Source of the DNA: Flavobacterium weaverense
GTDB taxonomy: Bacteria > Bacteroidota > Bacteroidia > Flavobacteriales > Flavobacteriaceae
DNA: 64,000 nucleotides
Assembly (NCBI RefSeq): GCF_003688495.1
Contig: NZ_REFH01000011.1
Span: forward strand, 124,001 to 188,000
Direction: 5' to 3'
The translations under genes and the position numbers were made by a program. Below the pieces are notes generated by a model. The model had not been told where the DNA came from and did no database searches. It worked only from the letters and a program-made list of their open reading frames with translations. How positions within the stretch are numbered: position 1 is the stretch's first letter; the number at the start of each line of letters is the position of its first letter. Of this stretch, positions 53,151 through 61,013 are shown in pieces.

Positions 53151-54292
53151 AAATAGGAATACTTACACAACCTTTACTTAATAATTATGGTGGCCTTCTA
53201 CAGGCCTACGCCATGCAATCCGTACTTAAAAGTTTAGGCCATGATGCATGGATCATAAATAGAGAGTACAAAAAATCATCTCTTGTAAGAACCATTCTTT
53301 TAAACGTTAAAAGATTTTTAATTACAAGAAAAATTTTAAATCGTCCGAATTCAATTTTTCAACCCAGTTTAATTGAAGAAAATATTATTAATGAAAACAC
53401 AACTTATTTTAAGCAAACTTATATCAATCCTATCACCTTACCTATTAATAGTGATAAAGTAATGCGAAAACTAAAGAGTCTAAATTTCGACGGTTATCTG
53501 GTTGGGAGTGATCAAGTATGGAGACCTAAATATTCTCCAAACATATTGAATTATTTTTTAGACTTTGTTGAAGATTCATCAGTTGTAAAAAAAATATCTT
53601 ACGCCGCATCATTTGGGGTATCAGAATGGGAATTTAATAGCAAAGATACGCTATTGTGTAAAAAACTAATCCATAAATTCGATGCTGTTTCGGTCAGAGA
53701 GAAATCTGGAGTTCAGTTATGCAAAGAACATTTTGACATTGAAGCGGTCCATAATATTGATCCAACGATGCTGATAGAAGTAGACACTTACACTAAATTA
53801 ATAAAGGCTGAAAATGAACCTAATAATCTAGGCACCCTAATGCTTTACATTCTAGATAGCTCCAAAGAGAAAGATGTCTTAATATCGAAAGTGGAGGGAA
53901 AACTCGATTTAATTTCGTTTACTGTGATGGCTAAAAACAAATTAAAAAGAGATAGTTATAAAAATATTCAAGATTGCATTTTACCAAGTGTTACAAAATG
54001 GTTAAAAGGCTTTGAGGACGCAAAGTTTGTAATAACTGATTCTTTTCACGGTTGTGTATTCTCTATATTATTCAACAAACCCTTTATTGCAATAGGAAAT
54101 AAGGAGAGAGGAGTCGCTAGATTTTACTCGCTACTGAAATTGTTTGGGCTGGAGAATAGGCTTATAACTGACTTAAATGATATTACAGATGAATTAATAT
54201 TCGATCAAATAAACTGGCCGTTAGTAAATACTATTCTCAAAGAAGAGAGAGAGAAGTCTACAAGTTTTTTGAGAGTAAATTTAAATAAGTAA
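53147..54292 (+). CDS. Polysaccharide pyruvyl transferase
   Basis: Adds a pyruvate ketal from phosphoenolpyruvate to a sugar of the repeat unit, giving negative charge. Marks are the N-terminus I-L-T-Q-P-L-L-N-N-Y-G-G-L-L-Q-A-Y, then G-S-D-Q-V-W-R-P-K in the middle, and the C-terminal I-T-D-S-F-H-G-C-V-F-S-I. The 381-aa size is normal for the family. It overlaps the flippase gene by 4 bases and is followed 12 bases later by a glycosyltransferase. A nitroreductase-like gene two positions upstream is a frequent companion. Confidence 0.94.
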   Translation: MKIGILTQPLLNNYGGLLQAYAMQSVLKSLGHDAWIINREYKKSSLVRTILLNVKRFLITRKILNRPNSIFQPSLIEENIINENTTYFKQTYINPITLPINSDKVMRKLKSLNFDGYLVGSDQVWRPKYSPNILNYFLDFVEDSSVVKKISYAASFGVSEWEFNSKDTLLCKKLIHKFDAVSVREKSGVQLCKEHFDIEAVHNIDPTMLIEVDTYTKLIKAENEPNNLGTLMLYILDSSKEKDVLISKVEGKLDLISFTVMAKNKLKRDSYKNIQDCILPSVTKWLKGFEDAKFVITDSFHGCVFSILFNKPFIAIGNKERGVARFYSLLKLFGLENRLITDLNDITDELIFDQINWPLVNTILKEEREKSTSFLRVNLNK

Positions 54293-54304
54293 TATTTTTT
54301 TAGT

Positions 54305-55294
54305 ATGATAAGTATAATTATAATAGGTAAAAATGAAAGTTGGAGATTAACGAAATGCCTGGATAGTATTGAGATTCTTATCAACAACTATAAAGACATA
54401 CAGTTTGAGGTCATATATGTAGACTCTTATTCATCGGATGATAGTATAAAAAGAGCGCTTGCTTTTAAAAATATAGAAATATATTTAGTTACAGGTAAAA
54501 AAAATGCTGCAGTAGCTAGGAATATTGGAGCCATAGAATCTACGGGTAATATTCTCTTTTTTGTAGACGGCGACATGGAGCTTGACCAACAATTCTTAAA
54601 TTATGCGCTTGATAGTGAAAAAAATCTTATCAGTAAATGTCTGACAGGCCATCTAAACGATTGTATTTATGATGCAAATGATGTTCTCTTAGGTGTCTTT
54701 CCAAGAACCTATAACAAACACCTCCCTAATTCTAATATGGAATTAAAATTTACAGGTGGAATATTTTTAATAGAAAGAGAAGTTTGGTCTCTAGTCCAAG
54801 GTATGAATACAAAATTTAAAATTAATGAAGATTTTGATTTGTCAATGAGATTAGGAAATAAAAAAATAAAAATAATTAGACTTCCGCATCATATTACAGT
54901 ACATCATACCATCGATTATCGAGATGAAAGTAGAATGTGGAGTATGTTATGGAATGGCTATGGACTTTATCCTGGACTAATGTTTAGGGAGTACTTTCTT
55001 AATACTGTAGAGCTAAAAAAAATTATTAGATCAGAATATAGTGCTATCTTATTACTAGTTTTTGCTTTATCTATAATTAGCGAATATAGAATACTCTTGG
55101 TGGGTGCTATATTTTTTATTGTTCTCACGTCCAGAGTATTTATGCACACTAAAAAAGAGAAAGGTTCTAAAAATAAACTAATATATTTTTTCAAAAGATT
55201 AATTCTGCAAGGTCTATTAGATATTTCATTTTGGATTGGTTTTTTAATGTTTTATCCAAAAAAAATAACTCTCGACTACAAGAGAGTGTTATAA
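54305..55294 (+). CDS. Family 2 glycosyltransferase
   Basis: GT-A fold sugar transferase at the cytoplasmic face of the membrane. The start I-S-I-I-I-I-G-K-N-E-S, the nucleotide-binding V-D-S-Y-S-S-D-D-S, and the metal-binding F-V-D88-G-D90-M-E are seen. The acceptor segment is I-N-E-D-F-D-L-S-M-R-L-G. The last 90 residues carry two hydrophobic helices, which is common for membrane-anchored GT2. The donor sugar cannot be told from sequence. At 329 aa it is complete. Confidence 0.93.
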   Translation: MISIIIIGKNESWRLTKCLDSIEILINNYKDIQFEVIYVDSYSSDDSIKRALAFKNIEIYLVTGKKNAAVARNIGAIESTGNILFFVDGDMELDQQFLNYALDSEKNLISKCLTGHLNDCIYDANDVLLGVFPRTYNKHLPNSNMELKFTGGIFLIEREVWSLVQGMNTKFKINEDFDLSMRLGNKKIKIIRLPHHITVHHTIDYRDESRMWSMLWNGYGLYPGLMFREYFLNTVELKKIIRSEYSAILLLVFALSIISEYRILLVGAIFFIVLTSRVFMHTKKEKGSKNKLIYFFKRLILQGLLDISFWIGFLMFYPKKITLDYKRVL

Positions 55295-55308
55295 TAAAAT
55301 CCTAATTT

Positions 55309-56709
55309 ATGAAAGAAGGCCATTTTAATATCATTTCTCATCCCGAGATCATACTATGCTACCTGTCAGTGTTGCCAGTTATATATTGGTTTTTTAAAAA
55401 TTCATTGGATTCTAAGGTTTTTGTATATGGTATTTTATTTATCATATCATTTTCAGGCGGAACATTAGAATTATTTGGATTCTCGACGACCTATACAAGA
55501 TTAATCATGGAAGCATTAGTAGGCTTTATATTTATAAGAACTTTTATTATTCCTGAGAATAAAAGATTCCATTTTCCGTCAATAATAATAGTAGTAGGAT
55601 TTATAATTATAGCTCTTTTTTCATACCTTTTAAACAGCTTGAAATTCATCCAACTAATCCTGTTTTATCGAGACTTCTTGCCAATATTTTTTTTCTTTTA
55701 TGCCTTAACTAATACTCTATTTACTAAAAAAGAGGAACGTTTATTAACCAAATTAGTTTTCTGTTTATTTGTATCTCAAATTTTTTCTGCAATGATTAAA
55801 GTTGCTGTTCTAGGCAACATTGCAGAAGAATTTATAGGCACTATAATAAATCAAGGAGGTAGTGTTACTATTATTTTCGCATTGTTTGGCGCTTCTTATT
55901 GCATCGTGAGCTATTTGCTCAAATCAGAAAAAAAATATTTATTGGGCATAGTCGGCTTTTTTATTTTTTCACTAACAGGTGGAAAAAGGGCAACCATCTT
56001 CTATTTTCCTTTGATCTATTTTATTGCAATTTATTTAATAAATCTAAAAGTAAAAAAAAGCACTATCAATATCGGTAAAAAAATTGCTACCTCGCTCCTT
56101 TTAGTTTTTTTAATAGTATATACTTCTGCTAGAATCATGCCTTCCTTAAATCCTGAGAATCAAGTTGGGGGTAGTTTTGATTATGAATTTATTATTAATT
56201 ATTCTCAGGAATATACAGCTGGTGAAAAACAAGGAAGAGGGTTTATTGGCAGATCTGAAGCACCTGCTTACTTGACTAATTTATTAATTTCTCAGAATAG
56301 TGAAAAAATGCTTTTTGGTTTTGGAGCTGGACAATTAGTAAAATCCGAATACAATGAATATACCAACGGTAAAACCTCAGATGAAATTACTGAAAGTAAA
56401 TATGGAGTAGGTTATGGAGCTAGAACCGGATTTTTGCAAATGCTATTACAAGTAGGCTTCCTTGGAGTAGTCTTTTACACTCTTTTCTTTATCAGCTTAT
56501 TTGTCACATTACTAAGAAAAAATATAATAAAATTTAAAAAACGTGATACAATACTCTATTTAACAAGTTTATTAATCATTATTATTATTTTATTGGATTA
56601 TTATACTTATTCGTTTGTCTCATCAATGATTGGCGCTATATCTCTATCCTTTATGTGGGTATTGGGGGTGACATTTAGAAAAACACTTCCTTCAAAGGGT
56701 AGCGAATAA
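55309..56709 (+). CDS. Wzy-like polysaccharide polymerase (O-antigen ligase family)
   Basis: Polytopic membrane protein of 466 aa with about 10-12 helices and one long periplasmic loop (about 285-380) ending in F-G-F-G-A-G-Q-L-V and a G-A-R-T-G-F-L-Q-M-L-L-Q-V-G-F-L-G helix, the layout typical of the O-antigen polymerase/ligase family. Given a Wzx flippase, Wzc and Wza-like protein nearby, Wzy is the expected missing component, and this is the only candidate. Sequence conservation in the family is low, so the assignment rests on topology and context. Confidence 0.85.
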   Translation: MKEGHFNIISHPEIILCYLSVLPVIYWFFKNSLDSKVFVYGILFIISFSGGTLELFGFSTTYTRLIMEALVGFIFIRTFIIPENKRFHFPSIIIVVGFIIIALFSYLLNSLKFIQLILFYRDFLPIFFFFYALTNTLFTKKEERLLTKLVFCLFVSQIFSAMIKVAVLGNIAEEFIGTIINQGGSVTIIFALFGASYCIVSYLLKSEKKYLLGIVGFFIFSLTGGKRATIFYFPLIYFIAIYLINLKVKKSTINIGKKIATSLLLVFLIVYTSARIMPSLNPENQVGGSFDYEFIINYSQEYTAGEKQGRGFIGRSEAPAYLTNLLISQNSEKMLFGFGAGQLVKSEYNEYTNGKTSDEITESKYGVGYGARTGFLQMLLQVGFLGVVFYTLFFISLFVTLLRKNIIKFKKRDTILYLTSLLIIIIILLDYYTYSFVSSMIGAISLSFMWVLGVTFRKTLPSKGSE

Positions 56710-56756
56710 TATTCGTCTTTGAAAAATAAACTAGCTCTCTATTTAACTTATCAAAT

Positions 56757-57836
56757 ATGAAACAAAAAAAAATAATTATTCTTACCCCATCATTTAAATT
56801 AATTGGAGGCGTCGCTAATCATTATTTGGGACTAAATGAACACTGGACACATGATGTTAAATATCATTTCTATGGTAAGAGGAAAAAACTACCAGCAATA
56901 GTCACTTTTGGATTTGATCTTCTTAGTTATATTTTTAAACTTATTTTTAACAGACCAGATATAGTAATCGTTAATCCATCCTTAAGATCATATCAACTAA
57001 TTAGAGATGGTATATATTTATTAATAGCAAAAACACTAAGAGTTGAAGTAGTGACTTTTTTTCATGGTTGGGATGAACTCTGTGCTGTTAAATTAAAAAA
57101 GAACTCTTTTCTTTTTAATTTAACTTATAACAAATCTTTACTCATATATGTTCTTGCTTCCAGTTTCAAAAAACAATTGTTGGAAATAGGAATCAAAACC
57201 AATATAAAAATTACAACAACAAAAGTTAGCGATAATCTTTTATCAAATTTCAAGATAGAATCAAGAACAGGAAAAATAAGTTCAATACTTTTTCTTGCAA
57301 GAATAATAAGAACTAAAGGAATATTTATTGTGCTTAATTCTTTTGCTATCATTCAAAAAAAATTTCCACAGCTAAATTTAGTAATTGTTGGTGATGGTAC
57401 CGACATGAAAGAGGTAAAAGAATATGTATTACAATTAAAATTAAGTAATGTTTCTTTTAAAGGTGAACTATTTGGAGAACAAATCGCTAATGAATTTAAA
57501 AAGTCTGAATTATATATTTTACCTTCTTATAGTGAAGGAATGCCAACATCTGTGCTAGAAGCAATGGCATTTGGGATGCCAATTATCACAAGGCCTCTTG
57601 GCGGATTGAATGATTTTTTTAAACAGCATTTGATGGGCGCTTTAGTGACTAGTTTTGATCCAAATGACTTCGCAATTGAAGTAGAAAAATATCTTCTTGA
57701 TTCACAGTTAACCCGGAAGATAGCAAACTTTAATCATTGCTATGCTAAAAAAAGATTTATGGCGAGCAAAGTTGCTGAAAATATTGAGTTAGATATTACT
57801 ACTTCTTTAGTTTTAATACAACCTTTTGCAAAATAA
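56757..57836 (+). CDS. Family 4 glycosyltransferase
   Basis: GT-B fold sugar transferase. The N-terminal G-G-V-A-N-H-Y acceptor loop and the C-terminal donor site, S-Y-S-E-G-M-P-T-S-V-L-E-A-M-A-F-G-M-P with the E-x7-E pair, are clear, along with V-I-V-G-D-G-T-D. The middle has the conserved F-L-A-R-I-I-R-T-K-G-I segment. At 359 aa it is complete. It lies in the chain-building part of the operon, and the donor sugar is unknown. Confidence 0.94.
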   Translation: MKQKKIIILTPSFKLIGGVANHYLGLNEHWTHDVKYHFYGKRKKLPAIVTFGFDLLSYIFKLIFNRPDIVIVNPSLRSYQLIRDGIYLLIAKTLRVEVVTFFHGWDELCAVKLKKNSFLFNLTYNKSLLIYVLASSFKKQLLEIGIKTNIKITTTKVSDNLLSNFKIESRTGKISSILFLARIIRTKGIFIVLNSFAIIQKKFPQLNLVIVGDGTDMKEVKEYVLQLKLSNVSFKGELFGEQIANEFKKSELYILPSYSEGMPTSVLEAMAFGMPIITRPLGGLNDFFKQHLMGALVTSFDPNDFAIEVEKYLLDSQLTRKIANFNHCYAKKRFMASKVAENIELDITTSLVLIQPFAK

Positions 57837-57924
57837 TTGATCATAACTGGCATTGACTTTCTAAATCAATTTACTGCAATTGAATACTTAACTATAATTT
57901 CATTTTACTTAATATCTGTTTATA

Positions 57925-58404
57925 ATGTCCCAAAAAATTAAATTTTATCTCGCTACGCTTTATTTAACTGTGCTATTCTATATAGTTTTTTTTTTAAGTG
58001 AACGCATAAATACTGATTTTAAAGGTATAATTAATTGGATCCCTTTTCATAAAGTTATTTATTTTTTTAAAGACCCTGATAGTTATGAATCCGTTAAGTT
58101 ACTTTCTTTCTTAATAGAGTTATTTGGAAATATTGTGCTATTAATGCCCTTCTCATTTGCACTAAAGCAGCTATTCAATAAACAATATGTCTTAAAAAAA
58201 TTCTTGTCCATAGTCCTTTTTACAAGTGTTTTTATAGAATTTATTCAGTACCTATTTAATATTGGTGTGGCCGATATTGACGATGTTATTTTGAACACGG
58301 TAGGAGGCTTTGTAGGTTATTTAATTACTAGAAGTCAAACAAATATATTTCCTACTTACATTACTAAAAATAATTTAAGAGGATACAAAGACCTAAAACA
58401 ATGA
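57925..58404 (+). CDS. VanZ family membrane protein
   Basis: Four-helix membrane protein of the VanZ family, whose role outside glycopeptide resistance is unknown. The N-terminal helix (Y-L-A-T-L-Y-L-T-V-L-F-Y-I-V-F-F) is followed by W-I-P-F-H-K-V, F-G-N-I-V-L-L-M-P-F, I-E-F-I-Q-Y-L-F-N-I-G-V-A-D-I-D-D-V-I-L-N-T-V-G-G and a final G-Y-L-I. Members often end polysaccharide operons. Its stop codon overlaps the start of a tiny frame in an ATGA arrangement. The 159-aa length is usual. Confidence 0.9.
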   Translation: MSQKIKFYLATLYLTVLFYIVFFLSERINTDFKGIINWIPFHKVIYFFKDPDSYESVKLLSFLIELFGNIVLLMPFSFALKQLFNKQYVLKKFLSIVLFTSVFIEFIQYLFNIGVADIDDVILNTVGGFVGYLITRSQTNIFPTYITKNNLRGYKDLKQ

Positions 58405-58472
58405 ATAATGTGAAAAATAACATCTGGATATCAATTGGGATTTTGTCTATAGTAATCGGGGGGCTTTTTTAA
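58401..58472 (+). CDS. Tiny membrane peptide coupled to VanZ, possibly truncated
   Basis: A 23-codon frame starts in the ATGA overlap with VanZ. It encodes a polar start (M-N-N-V-K-N-N) and a hydrophobic helix of about 15 residues, then stops at TAA (58470-58472). Just beyond the stop the same frame reads L-I-G-L-W-L-I-V before another stop. A single T-to-A change could thus have cut a longer single-pass peptide. Weakly supported, but the overlap with VanZ is typical of real genes. Confidence 0.3.
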   Translation: MNNVKNNIWISIGILSIVIGGLF

Positions 58473-58645
58473 CTCATTGGACTTTGGCTAATAGTATAAC
58501 AAACTAAACCTACTAAAAACCAATTCGATTACCACAACTAGGAAAATATTAATCTCATTTTACCTGACTTTACACATACATGAAACTATTCATCAAATTA
58601 AATAGGTATTAAAAAACAAACTATCTATAATAAAATATAACAAAC

Positions 58646-59344
58646 ATGAACTATAAAAAGTTAAATGATATTACAACCTATGCCCCTACTTTTCGTAAAG
58701 AATTAATTGATTTTGCTTTTCAGGAAAAGAAAATGCTTATTGCAATCAATGCCGAAAAAATACTAAATGCTAAAAAGGAATTGAAAACGATTATTAACCA
58801 GAATATTGGATATCCCGATGGAATTGGAGCAGTTTGGGCATTGAAAAAAATGAAAATGAAAAACGTGGTGAAAATTCCAGGTTGTGAATTGTGGCTGGAC
58901 ATAATTCACCAATACCACAAGGAGAAAACCTTTTATTTAGTTGGTAGCAGCCAAGAGATTATTGAGAAAGTGGTGACCAAACTTAATATAGTTTATCCAA
59001 ATATTACGATTTCTAATTATCGCAATGGTTTTGTTAAAAGTGAAATTGAAAAAAAAAAATTAATTAATGATATAAAAACAAAGAAACCTGATGTTGTTTT
59101 TGTGGCAATGGGTACCCCTCAACAAGAATTATTAATGCACGAAATGCAGAAAGAACATCAAGCAGTATACCAGGGATTGGGTGGAAGTTTTGACGTCTTT
59201 GTCGGAGCAGTACAAAGAGCACCAAAGTGGTGGGTTAAAAATAATTTAGAATGGGCTTACCGTTTAGTAAAGCAACCTAAAAGAATTTGTAGACAGATTC
59301 ACTTGGTAGAGTTTTTTTATAAATTACAAATAAACAAATTTTAA
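58646..59344 (+). CDS. WecG/TagA/CpsF-family glycosyltransferase
   Basis: Transfers ManNAcA or ManNAc from UDP to the lipid-linked first sugar. Family marks are the motif Y-P-D-G-I-G-A-V-W near residue 52, Y-L-V-G-S-S-Q-E, V-F-V-A-M-G-T-P-Q-Q-E, G-G-S-F-D-V-F-V-G and the tail R-A-P-K-W-W-V-K-N-N-L-E-W-A-Y-R-L-V. At 232 aa it is complete. WecA (leftward), WecB, WecC and this enzyme together make GlcNAc-ManNAcA lipid, the start of enterobacterial common antigen-like chains (from family roles). A gene of its own promoter is possible, since 240 bases precede it. Confidence 0.92.
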   Translation: MNYKKLNDITTYAPTFRKELIDFAFQEKKMLIAINAEKILNAKKELKTIINQNIGYPDGIGAVWALKKMKMKNVVKIPGCELWLDIIHQYHKEKTFYLVGSSQEIIEKVVTKLNIVYPNITISNYRNGFVKSEIEKKKLINDIKTKKPDVVFVAMGTPQQELLMHEMQKEHQAVYQGLGGSFDVFVGAVQRAPKWWVKNNLEWAYRLVKQPKRICRQIHLVEFFYKLQINKF

Positions 59345-59880
59345 TAATAAAGTTACCTTAAGTATCATAAACATTTAATAGATGTTGTAAGGTTTTTAAT
59401 CTCTCCAAAGATTCCTTTTAATGATCAAATATTATACGAATACCATTTTTGCTGAATATGAAAAAATTTAATTACACCTATTTATAAACTAATAAAAAAA
59501 ACAAAATTTAACGGTAGCTGACTTGAAGTGACGATCAACTTTAGCGCCGCATAAATTTTAATGTATTAAACAAGTATAATCATAATACACAAATGACATT
59601 ATGAAAACTAAAAAACAATTAGAACAAAACATCATAAAGATCACTACTACGATTCAACAAGAAATTCCTGAACTATCAAAGTTTATAATTTAAATGTCCA
59701 AGAACAATTCGGAGAATGAGGAAGCAACCTACAACTTCCCCCTAAAAACTTAATTAATGATATTAATCCCGGTGTGGAAAAATTATTTAGATATCTCATA
59801 TATAGATCGCTCAAATACTTTTTCATCCCCCTTAGAAAACAGAGTGTTCAGTTTTCGACAACGAGTAAACTATTATTGAA
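59345..59880. other. Intergenic region with a decayed small gene
   Basis: About 540 bases with no intact long gene. It holds the broken small gene listed at 59601-59753. The rest shows no RNA, repeat or strong hairpin. It separates the polysaccharide operon from the leftward iron-uptake pair, so the polysaccharide operon's terminator should be here, but none is clear. Confidence 0.5.
59601..59753 (+). pseudogene. Small hypothetical gene, interrupted
   Basis: A frame starts M-K-T-K-K-Q-L-E-Q-N-I-I-K-I-T and runs through T-I-Q-Q-E-I-P-E-L-S-K-F-I-I to an in-frame TAA (59691-59693). Immediately after, the same frame continues M-S-K-N-N-S-E-N-E-E-A-T before a second stop. The first part resembles a small helical protein common in Flavobacteriaceae that I know only as hypothetical. 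Two stops in one frame make it a probable pseudogene. Confidence 0.45.
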
Positions 59881-60939
59881 TCAACACCTCTTTAATTTCT
59901 TACTTGAAAAATAAAATCTAAGTCCCGTAATAAATAAAATTAAAGGAACAAACCCACATAAAAAAATTAAAAATCTTCCTAAAAAGCCAGCGATTTCGCC
60001 TAAGTGAAACACATACATTTGTGCAGTGATTTTCTCACTAAGCAAGTCTGAATTGTGATCAGAAAAACTAGTAATTATATTATTCTCATTGGTTGTGATC
60101 TCTTTTGTTTTTCTTAGCCCAGAAGTCATTTCTCGGTGATTTACATAACGATATTTAAAATTATTGCTATCATTGGTTGGAAAGTAAACGGCTCTTAAAT
60201 AGTACGAACTGCTTGTTTCCGCTAAAGCCATATCTACAGTAAAAGTTTCTCCTATTTTAGGCGAAGTAATATCTGCAGTGTCCAAAATACTAAACCCGCT
60301 CTTATACAACTGATGATAGGTAAAATAGCCTCCTGTGAACGCAATAATACTTAAAGGAATAAAAAATAATATTCCTACAGTCTTATGAATATCGTAATTC
60401 AGTCTTTTCTTTTTGGCTTTCCATTTTATGTAAAGCCCTTTTTTTAATTTATTACTATAGGTCCTCCACCAAAGAAAAACTCCTGAACTCAACAAAAACA
60501 AGAAAAAAACAATTGAACTTGTGCCTACAATATACTTTCCTATAATTGGAATACCTAAACTGCGATGTATATTTAAAAGGTCTTCGAAAAAAATTATAGT
60601 TTTTGTTTTAGCTCCTAATAATTCTGCTGTTTCTGGATGGTAATACTGAGTTATTCCTTCTTTATTGATAACAGAAATGGTTTGTTGCTCCCTATACGGC
60701 AAGAACATATATTGTGGGTTTTTATGCTGTTTTACTATTTTATTAGCGGTACTTAAAATTACATTTTCTGCAGGTAATTTACCATCAGTTACAAGCAATA
60801 GGTCAGAGTCTAAAGCTCTTATTATTTCAGGTTGCCATACATACAATGCACCTGTTATTCCCGATATAGAAACTAAAAGTCCACAAGTTAATCCTAACCA
60901 TAAATGGACGAATTTTATGATTTTTATTGTTTTTTTCAA
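59881..60939 (-). CDS. PepSY-associated membrane protein
   Basis: Inner-membrane protein of the PepSY-TM family, often linked to iron-siderophore uptake, possibly as a reductase. Four hydrophobic helices are seen: near 12-32 (H-L-W-L-G-L-T-C-G-L), 140-160, 190-215 and 320-345. The first helix is preceded by M-K-K-T-I-K-I-I-K. The periplasmic PepSY-like parts lie between. At 352 aa it is complete. It is downstream of the TonB-dependent receiver-type gene by 75 bases, with a stem-loop in the gap, and probably co-transcribed at a lower level. Confidence 0.9.
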   Translation of the reverse strand: MKKTIKIIKFVHLWLGLTCGLLVSISGITGALYVWQPEIIRALDSDLLLVTDGKLPAENVILSTANKIVKQHKNPQYMFLPYREQQTISVINKEGITQYYHPETAELLGAKTKTIIFFEDLLNIHRSLGIPIIGKYIVGTSSIVFFLFLLSSGVFLWWRTYSNKLKKGLYIKWKAKKKRLNYDIHKTVGILFFIPLSIIAFTGGYFTYHQLYKSGFSILDTADITSPKIGETFTVDMALAETSSSYYLRAVYFPTNDSNNFKYRYVNHREMTSGLRKTKEITTNENNIITSFSDHNSDLLSEKITAQMYVFHLGEIAGFLGRFLIFLCGFVPLILFITGLRFYFSSKKLKRC

Positions 60940-60959
60940 AAATTTAAATTTTTATAAAA

Positions 60960-60982
60960 CCCAATGTAGCTAGTACATTGGG
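60960..60982 (-). terminator. Attenuating terminator between receptor and PepSY gene
   Basis: CCCAATGTA (60960-60968) and TACATTGGG (60974-60982) form a perfect 9-bp stem with a 5-base loop. Read leftward it is followed by TTTTATAAAAATTT, a weak T-rich tail. It lies between two genes of one direction, so it likely reduces rather than stops transcription into the PepSY gene. Confidence 0.6.
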
Positions 60983-61013
60983 CTCAAAATTTTACAATAA
61001 GATGAGTTACTAG

